Made by a program: the position numbers and the translations under genes. Of a DNA stretch of 64,000 nucleotides, positions 35,916 through 44,689 are shown one piece after another. The stretch's first letter is position 1. Each line of letters begins with the position of its first letter. The notes beneath the pieces are model-generated. The model ran no database searches. It was not told the DNA's origin and saw only the letters and a program-made list of their open reading frames with translations. Location: positions 78,489 to 142,488 of the forward strand of contig JBBQZU010000006.1 of assembly GCA_038207425.1 (NCBI GenBank). Direction: 5' to 3'. Source of the stretch: JBBQZU01 sp038207425 (GTDB lineage: Bacteria; Bacteroidota; Bacteroidia; Flavobacteriales_D; Cryomorphaceae).

Positions 35916-37004
35916 TCAGTTCTTCAATTTTTTGAGTTTCGTAAGTAAGTCTGTTGAAGGGTTTTCATCACCGAACAACACTCCCCACTTTTTAAATTGC
36001 TCGGTATGGTCAAAAATTACTTTTAAACTGGCCATAATAGGCAACGATAAAAACATACCACCTATGCCTGCTATAGCGCCTCCTACGATAACGCCAAAAA
36101 GGCTCACCAGCGCATTGATTCTTATTTTGGATCCCACAATGGATGGCATAAGTATATTATTATCTAAAAACTGCACCACAGAAATAATGATCAAAACGGT
36201 AAATACTGAACCTAAGCTTGGTGAAGCACTAAGGGTCAATAATATACCAATGATATTGCCAAATAACGCCCCAATGTATGGGATGAGATTTAGTATAGCA
36301 AAAATAACTGCAATCAGCAGTGCATAGTCAATACCGAAAATCAACAAGGTGCCACCAAGTAAAATAGTCATATATGTAAACTGGATCAGGAGCCCCACGA
36401 TATAGCTATGGATGATAGATTCCACGCTTTGAATTGCATCGCCTACTTGCTTGCCATCGCCTTGCTCAAACCACATCAGTACAAAGTTTCTTAAGATATT
36501 TTTATAATATAAAATCAGAAATGTGTAGATGGGGAATAAAGCAAAAAATATAAATAAGTTGCCTATAGAACCAAATGCATTTTTCAAATAATTGCCTGCA
36601 GAATCTAGAAAAGTATTGGTTTGTTGTTTTAAAATTTCGGTCTGTTCAGCCGTGGAGTAGGAAGTTTTGTCACTTAACCAATTACTCAGGACATTCATAT
36701 GGTTGAGAATATTTTGCTTTATGAAGTCAAAATCATTAATCAATGGTTTGAGTTGGGTGGAGATAAAAAAAACAATAAGTCCAAGCAAAATAATCATCAA
36801 TAACATGATAGATATAATATTTATGATCTTGGGCACTTTTCTTCGAGCTAAAAATCTGTATATGGGCATTAATGCAATTGATGCGACTAAAGCCATTAGC
36901 AAAGGCATGATGATATTTTGCAATTGAATAATTACAAATGCCAATAATACGAGACCCAATAATTCTATGGAGCGTTTTACGGTGGGTGGGAGAAGCGCTG
37001 TCAT
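35916..37004 (-). CDS. AI-2E/PerM-family membrane permease
   Basis: A 362-residue polytopic protein of the AI-2E transporter (UPF0118) family. The N-terminal spans begin 'VKRSIELLGLVLLAFVIIQL'. The family signature 'ILNLIPYIGALFGNIIGILL' and the late 'FGVIVGGAIAGIGGMFLSLP' are present. Members include quorum-signal exporters and Na+(Li+)/H+ antiporters, so the substrate is open. Its ATG overlaps the stop of the preceding gene (ATGA at 37001-37004), so it is the last gene of a translationally coupled minus-strand run that begins at the quinone reductase. Confidence 0.9.
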   Translation of the reverse strand: MTALLPPTVKRSIELLGLVLLAFVIIQLQNIIMPLLMALVASIALMPIYRFLARRKVPKIINIISIMLLMIILLGLIVFFISTQLKPLINDFDFIKQNILNHMNVLSNWLSDKTSYSTAEQTEILKQQTNTFLDSAGNYLKNAFGSIGNLFIFFALFPIYTFLILYYKNILRNFVLMWFEQGDGKQVGDAIQSVESIIHSYIVGLLIQFTYMTILLGGTLLIFGIDYALLIAVIFAILNLIPYIGALFGNIIGILLTLSASPSLGSVFTVLIIISVVQFLDNNILMPSIVGSKIRINALVSLFGVIVGGAIAGIGGMFLSLPIMASLKVIFDHTEQFKKWGVLFGDENPSTDLLTKLKKLKN

Positions 37005-37450
37005 TTTTTGTACCGATTTCTAGGATGTTGTAGCAAGGTAACAAAAATCATCAAAACTGCAAAGAACATATAGAAAGTGTGCAGCCAGCTTACCGCTGAG
37101 AGAAATACAATTTGTATTTGTATCCAAATAATTAATATGAAAGCCATATAAATACTGTTTGTCCATGCCCAGTGCATATCATTGAAAAAATTAAATCGCT
37201 CCGCAAATCGTAAAGTTGGTTTATTTGGTAAAGCTGCTATCAATAGAATTGACGCAATTCCAAGAATAGAAAACAAAATAATTCCGGGAATGAAAAAGTT
37301 TCTAAATGGAGAATTGTCTAGCATTGACAAAGGCATACCTATTAAGGTTCCGTCCGGGGAAAGAATTAAAACTCCCCCACCTCCAATTGCACTTAGGCCG
37401 AGAAAGCCCAATATGACAATCAGTATATTTCTGGATGATTTCGTTTTCAT
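37001..37450 (-). CDS. Uncharacterised four-span membrane protein
   Basis: About 150 residues; ATGs at 37456 and 37450 are both possible and the second ('MKTKSSRNILIVILGFLGL') is chosen. Four hydrophobic segments are apparent: 'ILIVILGFLGLSAIGGGGVL', 'FFIPGIILFSILGIASILLI', 'SIYMAFILIIWIQIQIVFLS' and 'FYMFFAVLMIFVTLL'. I recognise no family with confidence. It overlaps the AI-2E-type permease by four bases and follows a 42-codon gene by about 20 bases, so it belongs to the same operon. A joint membrane function with the permease is an inference. Confidence 0.75.
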   Translation of the reverse strand: MKTKSSRNILIVILGFLGLSAIGGGGVLILSPDGTLIGMPLSMLDNSPFRNFFIPGIILFSILGIASILLIAALPNKPTLRFAERFNFFNDMHWAWTNSIYMAFILIIWIQIQIVFLSAVSWLHTFYMFFAVLMIFVTLLQHPRNRYKK

Positions 37451-37472
37451 GACCATAGATTCTGAACTGCTT

Positions 37473-37601
37473 CTAATTCCACCATTTTTTAAGTTTTTTC
37501 ATTTTTAATGCCAGGACGGCGTACCACATATTGAAATCCATAAATTTATAATCTGCGGCCAAAACTTCTGCCCAAAAACCGATTCTTTCTACTCTATTCA
37601 A
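37473..37601 (-). CDS. Short coupled reading frame (42 codons)
   Basis: The frame starts at TTG (37601-37599), overlapping the stop of the 53-codon gene (TTGA), and ends at TAG (37473-37475). It reads as 'NRVERIGFWAEVLAADYKFM' then 'DFNMWYAVLALKMKKLKKWW'. The product is amphipathic with a basic, tryptophan-rich C-terminus. The coupling at its start, the tight fit into the gap before the membrane-protein gene and the sensible codon use favour a real small protein. It could also be the tail of the previous gene displaced by a frameshift. No family is recognised. Confidence 0.5.
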   Translation of the reverse strand: MNRVERIGFWAEVLAADYKFMDFNMWYAVLALKMKKLKKWWN

Positions 37602-37759
37602 GTGCTTAATTTTTTTCTCTCCATTTCTTCTTTCAATTTTTCAGGAATGGCCCTGCAAGTGAACTGTATAGCATGTTCTAAATGCCAAGAAATACGTTGC
37701 TCCAATGTTGGATTTTTTGGCATGGGGAGGGTGAGATGCCATTCTTTATTAGCTTTCAT
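37598..37759 (-). CDS. Small protein (53 residues) in the DUF6544 operon
   Basis: An ATG at 37759-37757, three bases after the stop of the DUF6544 gene, opens 'MKANKEWHLTLPMPKNPTLE', continuing 'QRISWHLEHAIQFTCRAIPE' and 'KLKEEMERKKLST'. The proline-containing 'W(H)LxxPMPxNPTLxQRxxWH' pattern looks like a genuine conserved small Bacteroidota protein, possibly of a DUF5655-unrelated small helical kind, but I cannot name it. Position and spacing make an operon member almost certain if it is translated. Confidence 0.6.
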   Translation of the reverse strand: MKANKEWHLTLPMPKNPTLEQRISWHLEHAIQFTCRAIPEKLKEEMERKKLST

Positions 37760-37762
37760 AGC

Positions 37763-38848
37763 CTATTGTTCCGAGATCGAAACGTTGTATTGAACTTCCT
37801 TCAAATTAAATTTACCATAAACAAATTTTCTGTCAGGGTAATGCCAGATAGTTTCTCCATGCGTCATGATATTAATACCATTTATACTTTTATAATTACT
37901 CACCGGTGTAGAAAAAAGGTATCCATTTACGTCTCTATCCTTAGAAGAAAAATCAATCAATTGCCCGTAGTCATTAAAGTATAGAATGGCTGATATTGTA
38001 ATGTCCCCATTTATAAAAGTGGCTTTTACAGAATTGCTGTCAATTGTTTGCCAAGTAACTCGTTTGTCAATCAACGTGGCTGGAGCCATCAAGCACATAT
38101 CGTTAAAGAGTGTAACTGTTTCCGCTTTGTTCATATCTTTTCCTGTTACTTTTACAACCGAGAATAATCCGAAGAGCCGTATATCCATCATAGCGATTGC
38201 ATTGCTGTATTTATGATAACCCGGAACGGTAAGGCCTTTTATTATTCCTTTCATGAAAAACAAACGAGTTGGTTCATCAAAAAAATTATATTGTTCGCAG
38301 GTAAAGGGGAAAAAGTCCTTTCCTTTTTCTCTCATTTGCCCTTCAAATACAATGCGTATATTTTTTAGTTTTGGCTTGTTGAGTACGCCTGCATATTTCA
38401 GATAACCTTGCACAGGCTCGGGTAATGACAATAAATCTGATTCAGTTAGCAATTCTGTTTTTAGTGTATTGGCGCGCTGTAAATTCTCCGTTACATCTCT
38501 TTGATATCCTTTTTCGAAATGATAACTCCCCCAGTTTAGTACTAAAGCAATAAGTATAAGGATATTGGCAATAGTGCCAAATCTGGCATCCTTCCAAACA
38601 GTAAAAATTAGAATTTGTGAAATGACGACTGCTGTTATACCAAATAACAACCAAATGTCTTTTTTTAAAAGAAATAATATGCCAGTGGCAACGAACATGA
38701 CAGCCGTCAGCAACCAAAGCATCCCTAGGGGTTTTGAAATGAGGGTGGTAATTTGATAAATGCTACCGTAGTTAAATGCTTTCGCAAACCCAATGAAATG
38801 GATTAAACCATGAATAAAGATGATAAAAGCGAAAATGTAGTGAAGCAT
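37763..38848 (-). CDS. DUF6544-family membrane protein
   Basis: A 361-residue protein. The first 110 residues form three to four membrane spans ('FAFIIFIHGLIHFIGFAKAF', 'LGMLWLLTAVMFVATGILFL', 'LLFGITAVVISQILIFTVW'). The rest is a soluble beta-rich domain with 'LPEPVQGYLKYAGVL', 'MREKGKDFFPFTCEQYNFF', 'MDIRLFGLFSVVKVTGKDMN' and 'WQTIDSNSVKATFINGDITI', as in the DUF6544 (formerly DUF6920) family of unknown function. It sits 41 bases downstream of the alpha/beta-hydrolase gene and 3 bases upstream of a 53-residue gene. Confidence 0.82.
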   Translation of the reverse strand: MLHYIFAFIIFIHGLIHFIGFAKAFNYGSIYQITTLISKPLGMLWLLTAVMFVATGILFLLKKDIWLLFGITAVVISQILIFTVWKDARFGTIANILILIALVLNWGSYHFEKGYQRDVTENLQRANTLKTELLTESDLLSLPEPVQGYLKYAGVLNKPKLKNIRIVFEGQMREKGKDFFPFTCEQYNFFDEPTRLFFMKGIIKGLTVPGYHKYSNAIAMMDIRLFGLFSVVKVTGKDMNKAETVTLFNDMCLMAPATLIDKRVTWQTIDSNSVKATFINGDITISAILYFNDYGQLIDFSSKDRDVNGYLFSTPVSNYKSINGINIMTHGETIWHYPDRKFVYGKFNLKEVQYNVSISEQ

Positions 38849-38889
38849 GATTATTTTTTTTACGGTATTTATGTTTCAGGTATGATAGG

Positions 38890-39975
38890 TCAGTCTGATA
38901 GCGTATTGCTTCCGTTAAGCACATCCTTTCGAATAATTTCTTTAACTCTTTCAGGCTCTTCAAAAATTGGACTATGCGCTGATTGATTAAAAGTGTAGAA
39001 TCCTTTAACAGGTGCTTGTAACTTTCCCAAATATTCCTTTGCCAAAATGGAGGATACTGTGTAATCATGTACACCGCCAAAAAAATAGACCGGAATTTCC
39101 AATTTTGGTACTCGAATCATCAGATTTGTTGACAGTATTTCATTCCAAAGCGAGCTAACACCCGAGTGTGATTTGGCTGCCCACATGTTGTATTTTTCCT
39201 TCAATGTGTATTCCGTGCAGGTCAAAGACGGGATAAAGATTCCTGTAATTACCGATCGCATATCATGTGTTGTTCCGATGCCAAGATTGTGCATGGCCTT
39301 ATCACGTAATTTGAGATATGCATGGGGTATGCTATCGATCACGGATGCATTCTCGAGCTTTCTTACCATTACATTATTTCCTGATTTCTTGTATTGCGCA
39401 AGCATATATTCGTAGGCAAGTTGCTCTGATTTAAGTTGATCAGACATTTGGCCCACACCGATATATGCGTAGAATAATTCAGGTGCTTTCGCCGCCACTT
39501 GAATCCCTATAAAACTTCCACCTGAGTGCGCCATCATATAAATTTTGTCTTTATTGAAGCGGTTGCGTAAATAGTTCGTCACCGCCAGAGCATCAGCTAC
39601 CATTTGCTCTAATCTTATTACCGAAGTTGAACTATTGGATTTATAAGAGATTCCGGAGCCACGTTGCTCCCACCAAACCACTGTAAAACAGTCTTCGAGT
39701 CCAGTCGGGAATTTTTGACTAAGGAAATACTCAGGCATACCTCCATGAAGAAACAGCAATACAGGATGTGTTTCGTTTTTGCTTTTTATGAACATCCCTT
39801 GTTCTACCCCATTGATAGTAACAAAGGTTTTTTCTGAAATAGTGCCTTTTATTATGTTTCCGGTTTGGTCAAGAAATGGCTTTGGCTTGCCAGGGCTGTA
39901 TGCCAACACTACCCCTGCAAGGATACATACTGATCCGAGTAATATTGTGATTATTGTAGCCACTATTTTTTCCAT
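38890..39975 (-). CDS. Alpha/beta-hydrolase with N-terminal membrane anchor
   Basis: The frame is open to 40008, but the codons before 39975 overlap the previous gene, so the ATG at 39975 ('MEKIVATIITILLGSVCILA') is chosen, giving 361 residues. A single N-terminal hydrophobic segment is followed by an alpha/beta-hydrolase domain with the oxyanion 'LFLHGGMPEY', the nucleophile elbow 'MAHSGGSFIG', an acidic residue in 'FGGVHDYTV' and the catalytic histidine in 'NQSAHSPIFEEPERV'. It resembles proline iminopeptidase-like hydrolases. It starts 4 bases after the quinone-reductase stop, consistent with one transcript. Confidence 0.85.
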   Translation of the reverse strand: MEKIVATIITILLGSVCILAGVVLAYSPGKPKPFLDQTGNIIKGTISEKTFVTINGVEQGMFIKSKNETHPVLLFLHGGMPEYFLSQKFPTGLEDCFTVVWWEQRGSGISYKSNSSTSVIRLEQMVADALAVTNYLRNRFNKDKIYMMAHSGGSFIGIQVAAKAPELFYAYIGVGQMSDQLKSEQLAYEYMLAQYKKSGNNVMVRKLENASVIDSIPHAYLKLRDKAMHNLGIGTTHDMRSVITGIFIPSLTCTEYTLKEKYNMWAAKSHSGVSSLWNEILSTNLMIRVPKLEIPVYFFGGVHDYTVSSILAKEYLGKLQAPVKGFYTFNQSAHSPIFEEPERVKEIIRKDVLNGSNTLSD

Positions 39976-39979
39976 TTGC

Positions 39980-40564
39980 TCATTGCTGCATGCTGACACG
40001 CAGTTCAACTTTTTGAAGCATTTTCTTTCTGAAATTCTCAGTTGAATTTCTAATGGGTCCGATATAGGTTACTTTCACAGGTTTGATCCCACAAAATTCC
40101 AAAGTCGATTTTTTGAGCTGGTTCACGTTAGGCCTTCCGAAAGCAAGCCAGTAATAAATAGGCGGCGTGTCGAGTGTGGTGATGATATGGGCAGTTTTGC
40201 CTGCCAATAATTTGTTCCACCAAACCGAGTTTTTCCTGTAGTTAAAGCCAAAACCGGGTAAAAACATCCTGTCAATAAAACCTTTGGTTATTGCAGGAAG
40301 GCCACCCCACCAAACGGGATGAACCCAAACCAAATGGTCAGCCCATTTAATTTTATCTTGTGCTTCCAATAAGTCGGGTTCTAATTCAGAGATTTTTTGA
40401 TATCCGAAAGCAAGGGTGGGATTAAATTTCAGCGCTCTGATGATAATTGTTTTTACTTCTGCATCAGTATCTCTTAATCCACTCAAATATGCTTGGGTGA
40501 GTGCATTGTTAAGGCTATCCTTGTAAGGATGGCCGTCGATGATCAGTATGTTTTTCTTACCCAT
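39980..40564 (-). CDS. NAD(P)H:quinone reductase-like flavodoxin-fold protein
   Basis: A 194-residue FMN-dependent reductase of the NQO1/MdaB/KefF type. The N-terminal 'NILIIDGHPYKDSLNNALTQAY' is the FMN-phosphate loop, 'WADHLVWVHPVWWGGLPAITKGFIDRMFLPGF' is the diagnostic W-P-x-W-W motif region, and 'LLAGKTAHIITTLDTPP' follows. These enzymes reduce quinones by two electrons, avoiding semiquinone radicals. It appears to be the first gene of the seven-gene minus-strand run ending with the AI-2E-type permease. The 260 bases upstream contain no gene. Confidence 0.88.
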   Translation of the reverse strand: MGKKNILIIDGHPYKDSLNNALTQAYLSGLRDTDAEVKTIIIRALKFNPTLAFGYQKISELEPDLLEAQDKIKWADHLVWVHPVWWGGLPAITKGFIDRMFLPGFGFNYRKNSVWWNKLLAGKTAHIITTLDTPPIYYWLAFGRPNVNQLKKSTLEFCGIKPVKVTYIGPIRNSTENFRKKMLQKVELRVSMQQ

Positions 40565-40824
40565 GATTGTGCTTTCTTAAACTGAAATACCAACCCACTT
40601 TAAGAGGTGGCTTAAACGTAAACATCTCAGGTTCGAATACTTTACGAGCAAGGAGGACGCAACTGAAAACAAAGTTAAAAACATTCTACCAAATCTTCGC
40701 CTAATTTAGAATCTCATAATTAGTTGGGGACAGCATTCCGATCTCGAATACCATCTCAGGATTGCATTGCCATTATGGATAATCAATTCTTTATGCTCAT
40801 TTTTCGATCCACCCTTTCAGGCCG

Positions 40825-41511
40825 CTATTTTTTGCCTTCGAGTGTTTTCAAAAGCAACTTCGCCGCTTCTTCAGAAGAGCCTGGGTTTTGTCCAGTAATT
40901 AACAATCCGTCTTGTTTCACGTAAGAGCCCCAATCAGCGCCTTTGGAATAGTGCGCACCATGTTTTGTGAGCTCATCTTCCAGCAAGAAAGGCACCACCT
41001 TCGTTAGTTTTACAGCTTCTTCTTCCGAATTTGAAAAACCGGTGATGTGTTTGCCTTTTACAAGTGGTTCGCCATTCATCGTTTTTACATTTACCAATGC
41101 CGCAGGAGCATGACAAATAAAAGCGATGGGCTTTTGATGATTGTAAAACTCTTCGATTAATTTAATGGAGGTTTTATCAGTCGCTAAATCCCACAGGGGT
41201 CCGTGACCTCCCGGATAAAAAACTGCATCATATTGGTCTTGATCTATATCGCTAAGCTTGAAAGTATGCGCTACCTTGTCAATTAATGCATTGTCTGTAT
41301 AGAACCTTTCCGTGGATGGCGTTTGGGCATCTTTCAATTCACTTTTAGGATCGACCGGTGGCTGACCTCCTTTTGGTGATGCAATGGTTATTTCTGTGCC
41401 GCCATCTGCTAAGACATAGTATGGCGTTGCAAATTCTTCAATCCAAAAACCAGTTTTTTCTCCTGTATTTCCCAATTCACTGTGGGATGTTAATACCATT
41501 AGCACTTTCAT
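40825..41511 (-). CDS. DJ-1/PfpI-family type 1 glutamine amidotransferase-like protein
   Basis: A 228-residue DJ-1/PfpI fold protein of the Hsp31-like group (glyoxalase III, deglycase or chaperone activities are reported for the family). It shows 'TGFWIEEFATPYYVLADGG' with the conserved acidic residue near 24, 'DAVFYPGGHGPLWDLA', and the reactive cysteine at the nucleophile elbow 'PIAFICHAPAAL' (Cys133) followed by histidine. It begins 24 bases after the MDR reductase gene, so the two are probably co-transcribed as an electrophile-defence pair. Confidence 0.9.
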   Translation of the reverse strand: MKVLMVLTSHSELGNTGEKTGFWIEEFATPYYVLADGGTEITIASPKGGQPPVDPKSELKDAQTPSTERFYTDNALIDKVAHTFKLSDIDQDQYDAVFYPGGHGPLWDLATDKTSIKLIEEFYNHQKPIAFICHAPAALVNVKTMNGEPLVKGKHITGFSNSEEEAVKLTKVVPFLLEDELTKHGAHYSKGADWGSYVKQDGLLITGQNPGSSEEAAKLLLKTLEGKK

Positions 41512-41535
41512 GTCAGTTGTTTTTTTAAGTTGACA

Positions 41536-42531
41536 CTAAATTTTCACAATCATTTTCCCTTGATTTTTCCCTTCGAATAGATCAAGAAATGCCTGTGGAA
41601 TATTATCAAAGCCCTTCACAATCGTTTCAGTGAAAGCTATTTTGTTTTCGCTTAGCCATGATGTAAGTTGCGTTTTAGCCGCCGGAAATTTTTCTGCAAA
41701 ATCACCAATGATAAACCCACGCATCGTGGCACTCTTCGTTAATAGTATCGGCTGTAATCTTGGCCCAAGCGGAACTTCAGTTTCATTGTACAATGATATC
41801 GCTCCGCACACCGGCAATCTGGCGTACTTATTAATGTTTGCCAATACCGCATCTGAAATCTCGCCGCCTACATTGTCAAAGTAAATATCTACGCCTTCAG
41901 GGCAGGCTTTTTTCAATGCAGCTTTCAAATCTGTCGTTGTTTTATAATTTATGGCTTCGTCAAATTTAAATGTTGATTTAAGCAGAGCTGCTTTTTCATC
42001 GGAACCGGTGATGCCAACAACCCTGCATCCGAGTAATTTGCCAATCTGACCCACAACTGTTCCAACAGCTCCTCCTGCTCCTGACACAACAAGTGTTTCA
42101 CCTTGCTTGGGTACACCAACTTCAGTTAAGCCTAAGTATGCTGTAAGGCCAGTCATTCCTAGAATGCCCAAATAGCTTGACAATTTTGCATCATTGTCAT
42201 TCACTTTTTGCAGGTATTTTCCGTTGGAAATTTGATATTCTTTCCAATCTATATTCCCTGAAATAAAATCTCCTTTCTTAAAATCTGCATTTTTACTTTC
42301 TATCACTTCAGCTATAATGCCTGATTTTATGGGTTTATTTAATTCAAAAGGGGGAACATACGATTTTGCGTCATTCATTCGTCCCCGTAAATAGGGATCA
42401 ACGGAAACGTAGACTGTTTTTAATAAAATTTCACCTTCTTTTGCAGCAGGTATATCTTCACTGGTAATTTTAAAATCACTCAGTGCCGGTTTTCCATGGG
42501 GACGTTTGTCTAGTACAATTACTTTATTCAT
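41536..42531 (-). CDS. NADP-dependent MDR oxidoreductase (leukotriene B4 dehydrogenase/CurA-like)
   Basis: A 331-residue zinc-free medium-chain reductase. It has 'VSVDPYLRGRMNDAKSYVPP' near the N-terminus, the catalytic-domain stretch 'YLGILGMTGLTAYLGLTEVG', the NADP-binding 'VVSGAGGAVGTVVGQIGKLLG' and 'GVDIYFDNVGGEISDAVL'. These features mark the alkenal/one oxidoreductase subfamily that reduces the double bond of reactive enals and enones. The following DJ-1-like gene lies 24 bases downstream, giving a carbonyl-detoxification pair. Confidence 0.9.
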   Translation of the reverse strand: MNKVIVLDKRPHGKPALSDFKITSEDIPAAKEGEILLKTVYVSVDPYLRGRMNDAKSYVPPFELNKPIKSGIIAEVIESKNADFKKGDFISGNIDWKEYQISNGKYLQKVNDNDAKLSSYLGILGMTGLTAYLGLTEVGVPKQGETLVVSGAGGAVGTVVGQIGKLLGCRVVGITGSDEKAALLKSTFKFDEAINYKTTTDLKAALKKACPEGVDIYFDNVGGEISDAVLANINKYARLPVCGAISLYNETEVPLGPRLQPILLTKSATMRGFIIGDFAEKFPAAKTQLTSWLSENKIAFTETIVKGFDNIPQAFLDLFEGKNQGKMIVKI

Positions 42532-42607
42532 TAAAATACATTGTTTTTCAATAATTCATAAAGTATTGAAGCACTCAATTCGAATTCTGTGTATAGGGAA
42601 TTCTACT

Positions 42608-42820
42608 TTATTGCAGGAGTTTCCTTTTTTCCAGAAATTCTTCCTTATTTATTTGCCCGGAAGTAAGCCGTTTCTTCAATAAGTGAAGGGCGGATCGATT
42701 CTTGGCCCTTTGTCCAGGAATGTTATAAGGAGTTGCGAAAATCCAAAAAATGATGACCACCCAAATAAGCCACCATGCGAAATGAATTCCCACAAAGTGG
42801 TAACCATCGTACAAGCCCAT
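42608..42820 (-). CDS. Small SHOCT-domain membrane protein
   Basis: A 70-residue protein with one membrane span ('FAWWLIWVVIIFWIFATPYN') and a C-terminal SHOCT motif ('ALHLLKKRLTSGQINKEEFL', ending 'KRKLLQ'). SHOCT domains are short helical tails of unclear role, usually on membrane proteins. It stands alone in an otherwise gene-poor stretch, on the same strand as its neighbours. Confidence 0.8.
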   Translation of the reverse strand: MGLYDGYHFVGIHFAWWLIWVVIIFWIFATPYNIPGQRAKNRSALHLLKKRLTSGQINKEEFLEKRKLLQ

Positions 42821-43308
42821 GAGCGAATAGTTTTAAATTGAAAATTTCGGCTCATCACCAACAATACCAGCAATACCGTGCCCAAAGTTCCGTAGAACTT
42901 GAATTGGATGTCTTACACAATTTCATGTATGTGTTGTATCTATCGCGCTTTCTATCAGTGGTTATAACAGTTAGAAGTTTTGGATAAATAAATTTTTGTA
43001 ACCCGCTCCGTTCTCGATGAATACTTTGTAAATGTCCCAAGGGTTTTCATCACACCGTACGCCCGGCTTGCGGAAGGATTTGAACGAAAAACACAGATAT
43101 AAAATGCTCTTCCCGGCTGAAATATTTAGTGCTTGGTTCTTCCGCTGTTGGTTTGCTTCTCACCGCGAATGAAACGGTACTTCCTGCGCGTTCTTCCAAT
43201 TGTTGGTATGACTTAAGGATATTATCACTCAATTATTTGGGAAAAGATGTGTCCAGCATCAATTGTCTGGTTTTTGTGCCAATTTCATTTAAAAATTGGC
43301 TGAAGTGT
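42821..43308. other. Gene-poor stretch with scattered frame fragments
   Basis: About 490 bases. A minus-strand frame at 43050-43232 ('LSDNILKSYQQLEERAGSTV...', after an in-frame TAA) has protein-like character and may be a decayed gene, but nothing matches a family I know. No hairpin or repeat stands out. Confidence 0.35.
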
Positions 43309-43749
43309 TTAATGGTCTGATATTCCTGGTATCGGTAGTGGCAAGATAAAGCCGATCAGAATATTGTCGTGCGCCCGTGATATGTGCTGTTTAAATGAAG
43401 TCATGCTTTGTTGCAAAATGGACGCGTTTTCAGGTGCCAAATGGGATACGATGTTTCCGATTTTCTGCAATTCAGCATTGATGGCAACATCCCTATCGGC
43501 TTTACCTCTAGGAAGTGCATCGTTTAGATCTTTCAAAGTTTTTTCAAAATCCTTATTGACTTCTTTGAAGAAATCAAGCAGCAGCGCGTTGCAGGAGTAG
43601 GTTTTGACATGGGCGAATTCAATGGCTGCTTGTTTTTCAGCGTGGTCCATTTTCCCATCTGTATTTGCCGCGAGCAAGGAAACATAGACCGGAAATTTCA
43701 GAAGTAATTGATAATCCCTTTCGCTTATCTGTTTGGTATCTAGCATCAT
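43309..43749 (-). CDS. TerB-like helical protein, uncharacterised
   Basis: A 146-residue, largely helical protein. 'FPVYVSLLAANTDGKMDHAE' followed by 'KQAAIEFAHVKTY' resembles the helical TerB/tellurite-resistance-type domain, where an acidic D-G-x-x-D/H-x-E turn recurs. The C-terminus is hydrophobic and proline-rich ('ILIGFILPLPIPGISDH'). It lies 15 bases downstream of ppk2 on the same strand, which suggests co-expression. The family assignment is tentative. Confidence 0.6.
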   Translation of the reverse strand: MMLDTKQISERDYQLLLKFPVYVSLLAANTDGKMDHAEKQAAIEFAHVKTYSCNALLLDFFKEVNKDFEKTLKDLNDALPRGKADRDVAINAELQKIGNIVSHLAPENASILQQSMTSFKQHISRAHDNILIGFILPLPIPGISDH

Positions 43750-43764
43750 AGTGGTATGTTTTAC

Positions 43765-44517
43765 TTAGAAAAGTTTTTCTTTAATATTTTCATCAGAAGC
43801 GGGATAGGCGAGGCCATAATCTTCTGATACCAATTTCACATCCTTGTTATGGTATTCCAACTGATGCAGTAAGTGTGAAATCAAAGCGATGCGCGCTATG
43901 CGTTTGTTATTGGCGTTGATCACATACCAATGCGTATGCTCAAAATTTGTCCTTGTCAGCATTTCATCCCGTGCCTCTGAATAGTCTTTCCAAAAGCGTA
44001 GTGCCTCTCTGTCAATCGGGCTTATTTTCCATTGCTTCAATGGGTCATCCCTGCGAGCCTTCAACCTTTCTTCTTGCTCATCTTTGCTGATGTCGAGGTA
44101 ATATTTCAGTATGATAAAGCCGGCATCAATCAGCATTTCTTCAAATAATTCTACTTCCTTGAAGAAAGATTCATATTCCTGCTCATTGCAGAACCCCATC
44201 ACTTTTTCTACACCGGCTCTGTTGTACCAACTGCGGTTAAACAGTACAAATTCACCTGTCACTGGCAAGTGCGTTATATAGCGTTGAAAATACCATTCCA
44301 TTTCCTGGCGGTTGGATGGTTTGCCCAAAGCGACTATTCGCGTTTCGCGCGGACTGAGGTGCTTGGTAATTCTTTTGATACTCCCGTCTTTTCCGGCTGC
44401 ATCCCTTCCTTCCAAGATTACAAACAATTTTAAGTTGGATGAAATAACTTCTTTTTGCAACTTGACCAATTCAATGTGGAGCTGATGCAATATTTTCTTA
44501 CCATCCTTTTTTTTCAT
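43765..44517 (-). CDS. ppk2: Polyphosphate kinase 2 (PPK2 family)
   Basis: A 250-residue P-loop kinase that moves phosphate between polyphosphate and nucleotides. The Walker A motif 'EGRDAAGKDGSIKRI' (about 36-50), 'HLSPRETRIVALGKPS' and the lid/Walker B region 'VLFNRSWYNRAGVEKVMG' (about 91-108) are intact, as is 'ARRDDPLKQWKISPIDREAL'. The one-domain length fits class I-III PPK2; the exact nucleotide preference is not evident. It heads a two-gene unit with the TerB-like gene, in keeping with the stress theme of this region. Confidence 0.93.
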   Translation of the reverse strand: MKKKDGKKILHQLHIELVKLQKEVISSNLKLFVILEGRDAAGKDGSIKRITKHLSPRETRIVALGKPSNRQEMEWYFQRYITHLPVTGEFVLFNRSWYNRAGVEKVMGFCNEQEYESFFKEVELFEEMLIDAGFIILKYYLDISKDEQEERLKARRDDPLKQWKISPIDREALRFWKDYSEARDEMLTRTNFEHTHWYVINANNKRIARIALISHLLHQLEYHNKDVKLVSEDYGLAYPASDENIKEKLF

Positions 44518-44689
44518 TTCGGCTATTAAATGTATAGTTGAAAGTTACCGTGACTGACCAGGAGAACTGGTACACAATTCTGCATAAGACTTGTATTTTC
44601 CCCACTTTCAGCAACAAGATAGGCGGTGAGTATGGGCCATCTATAGCCCTATTGGATTGTGTTTTTAATCCAACTATTTTCCCATTTCG

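Noticed and set aside
37473..37601. 42-codon frame considered as the displaced C-terminus of the 53-codon gene
   Set aside because: Not excluded, but the TTGA overlap looks like ordinary coupling, so it is listed as a separate low-confidence gene.
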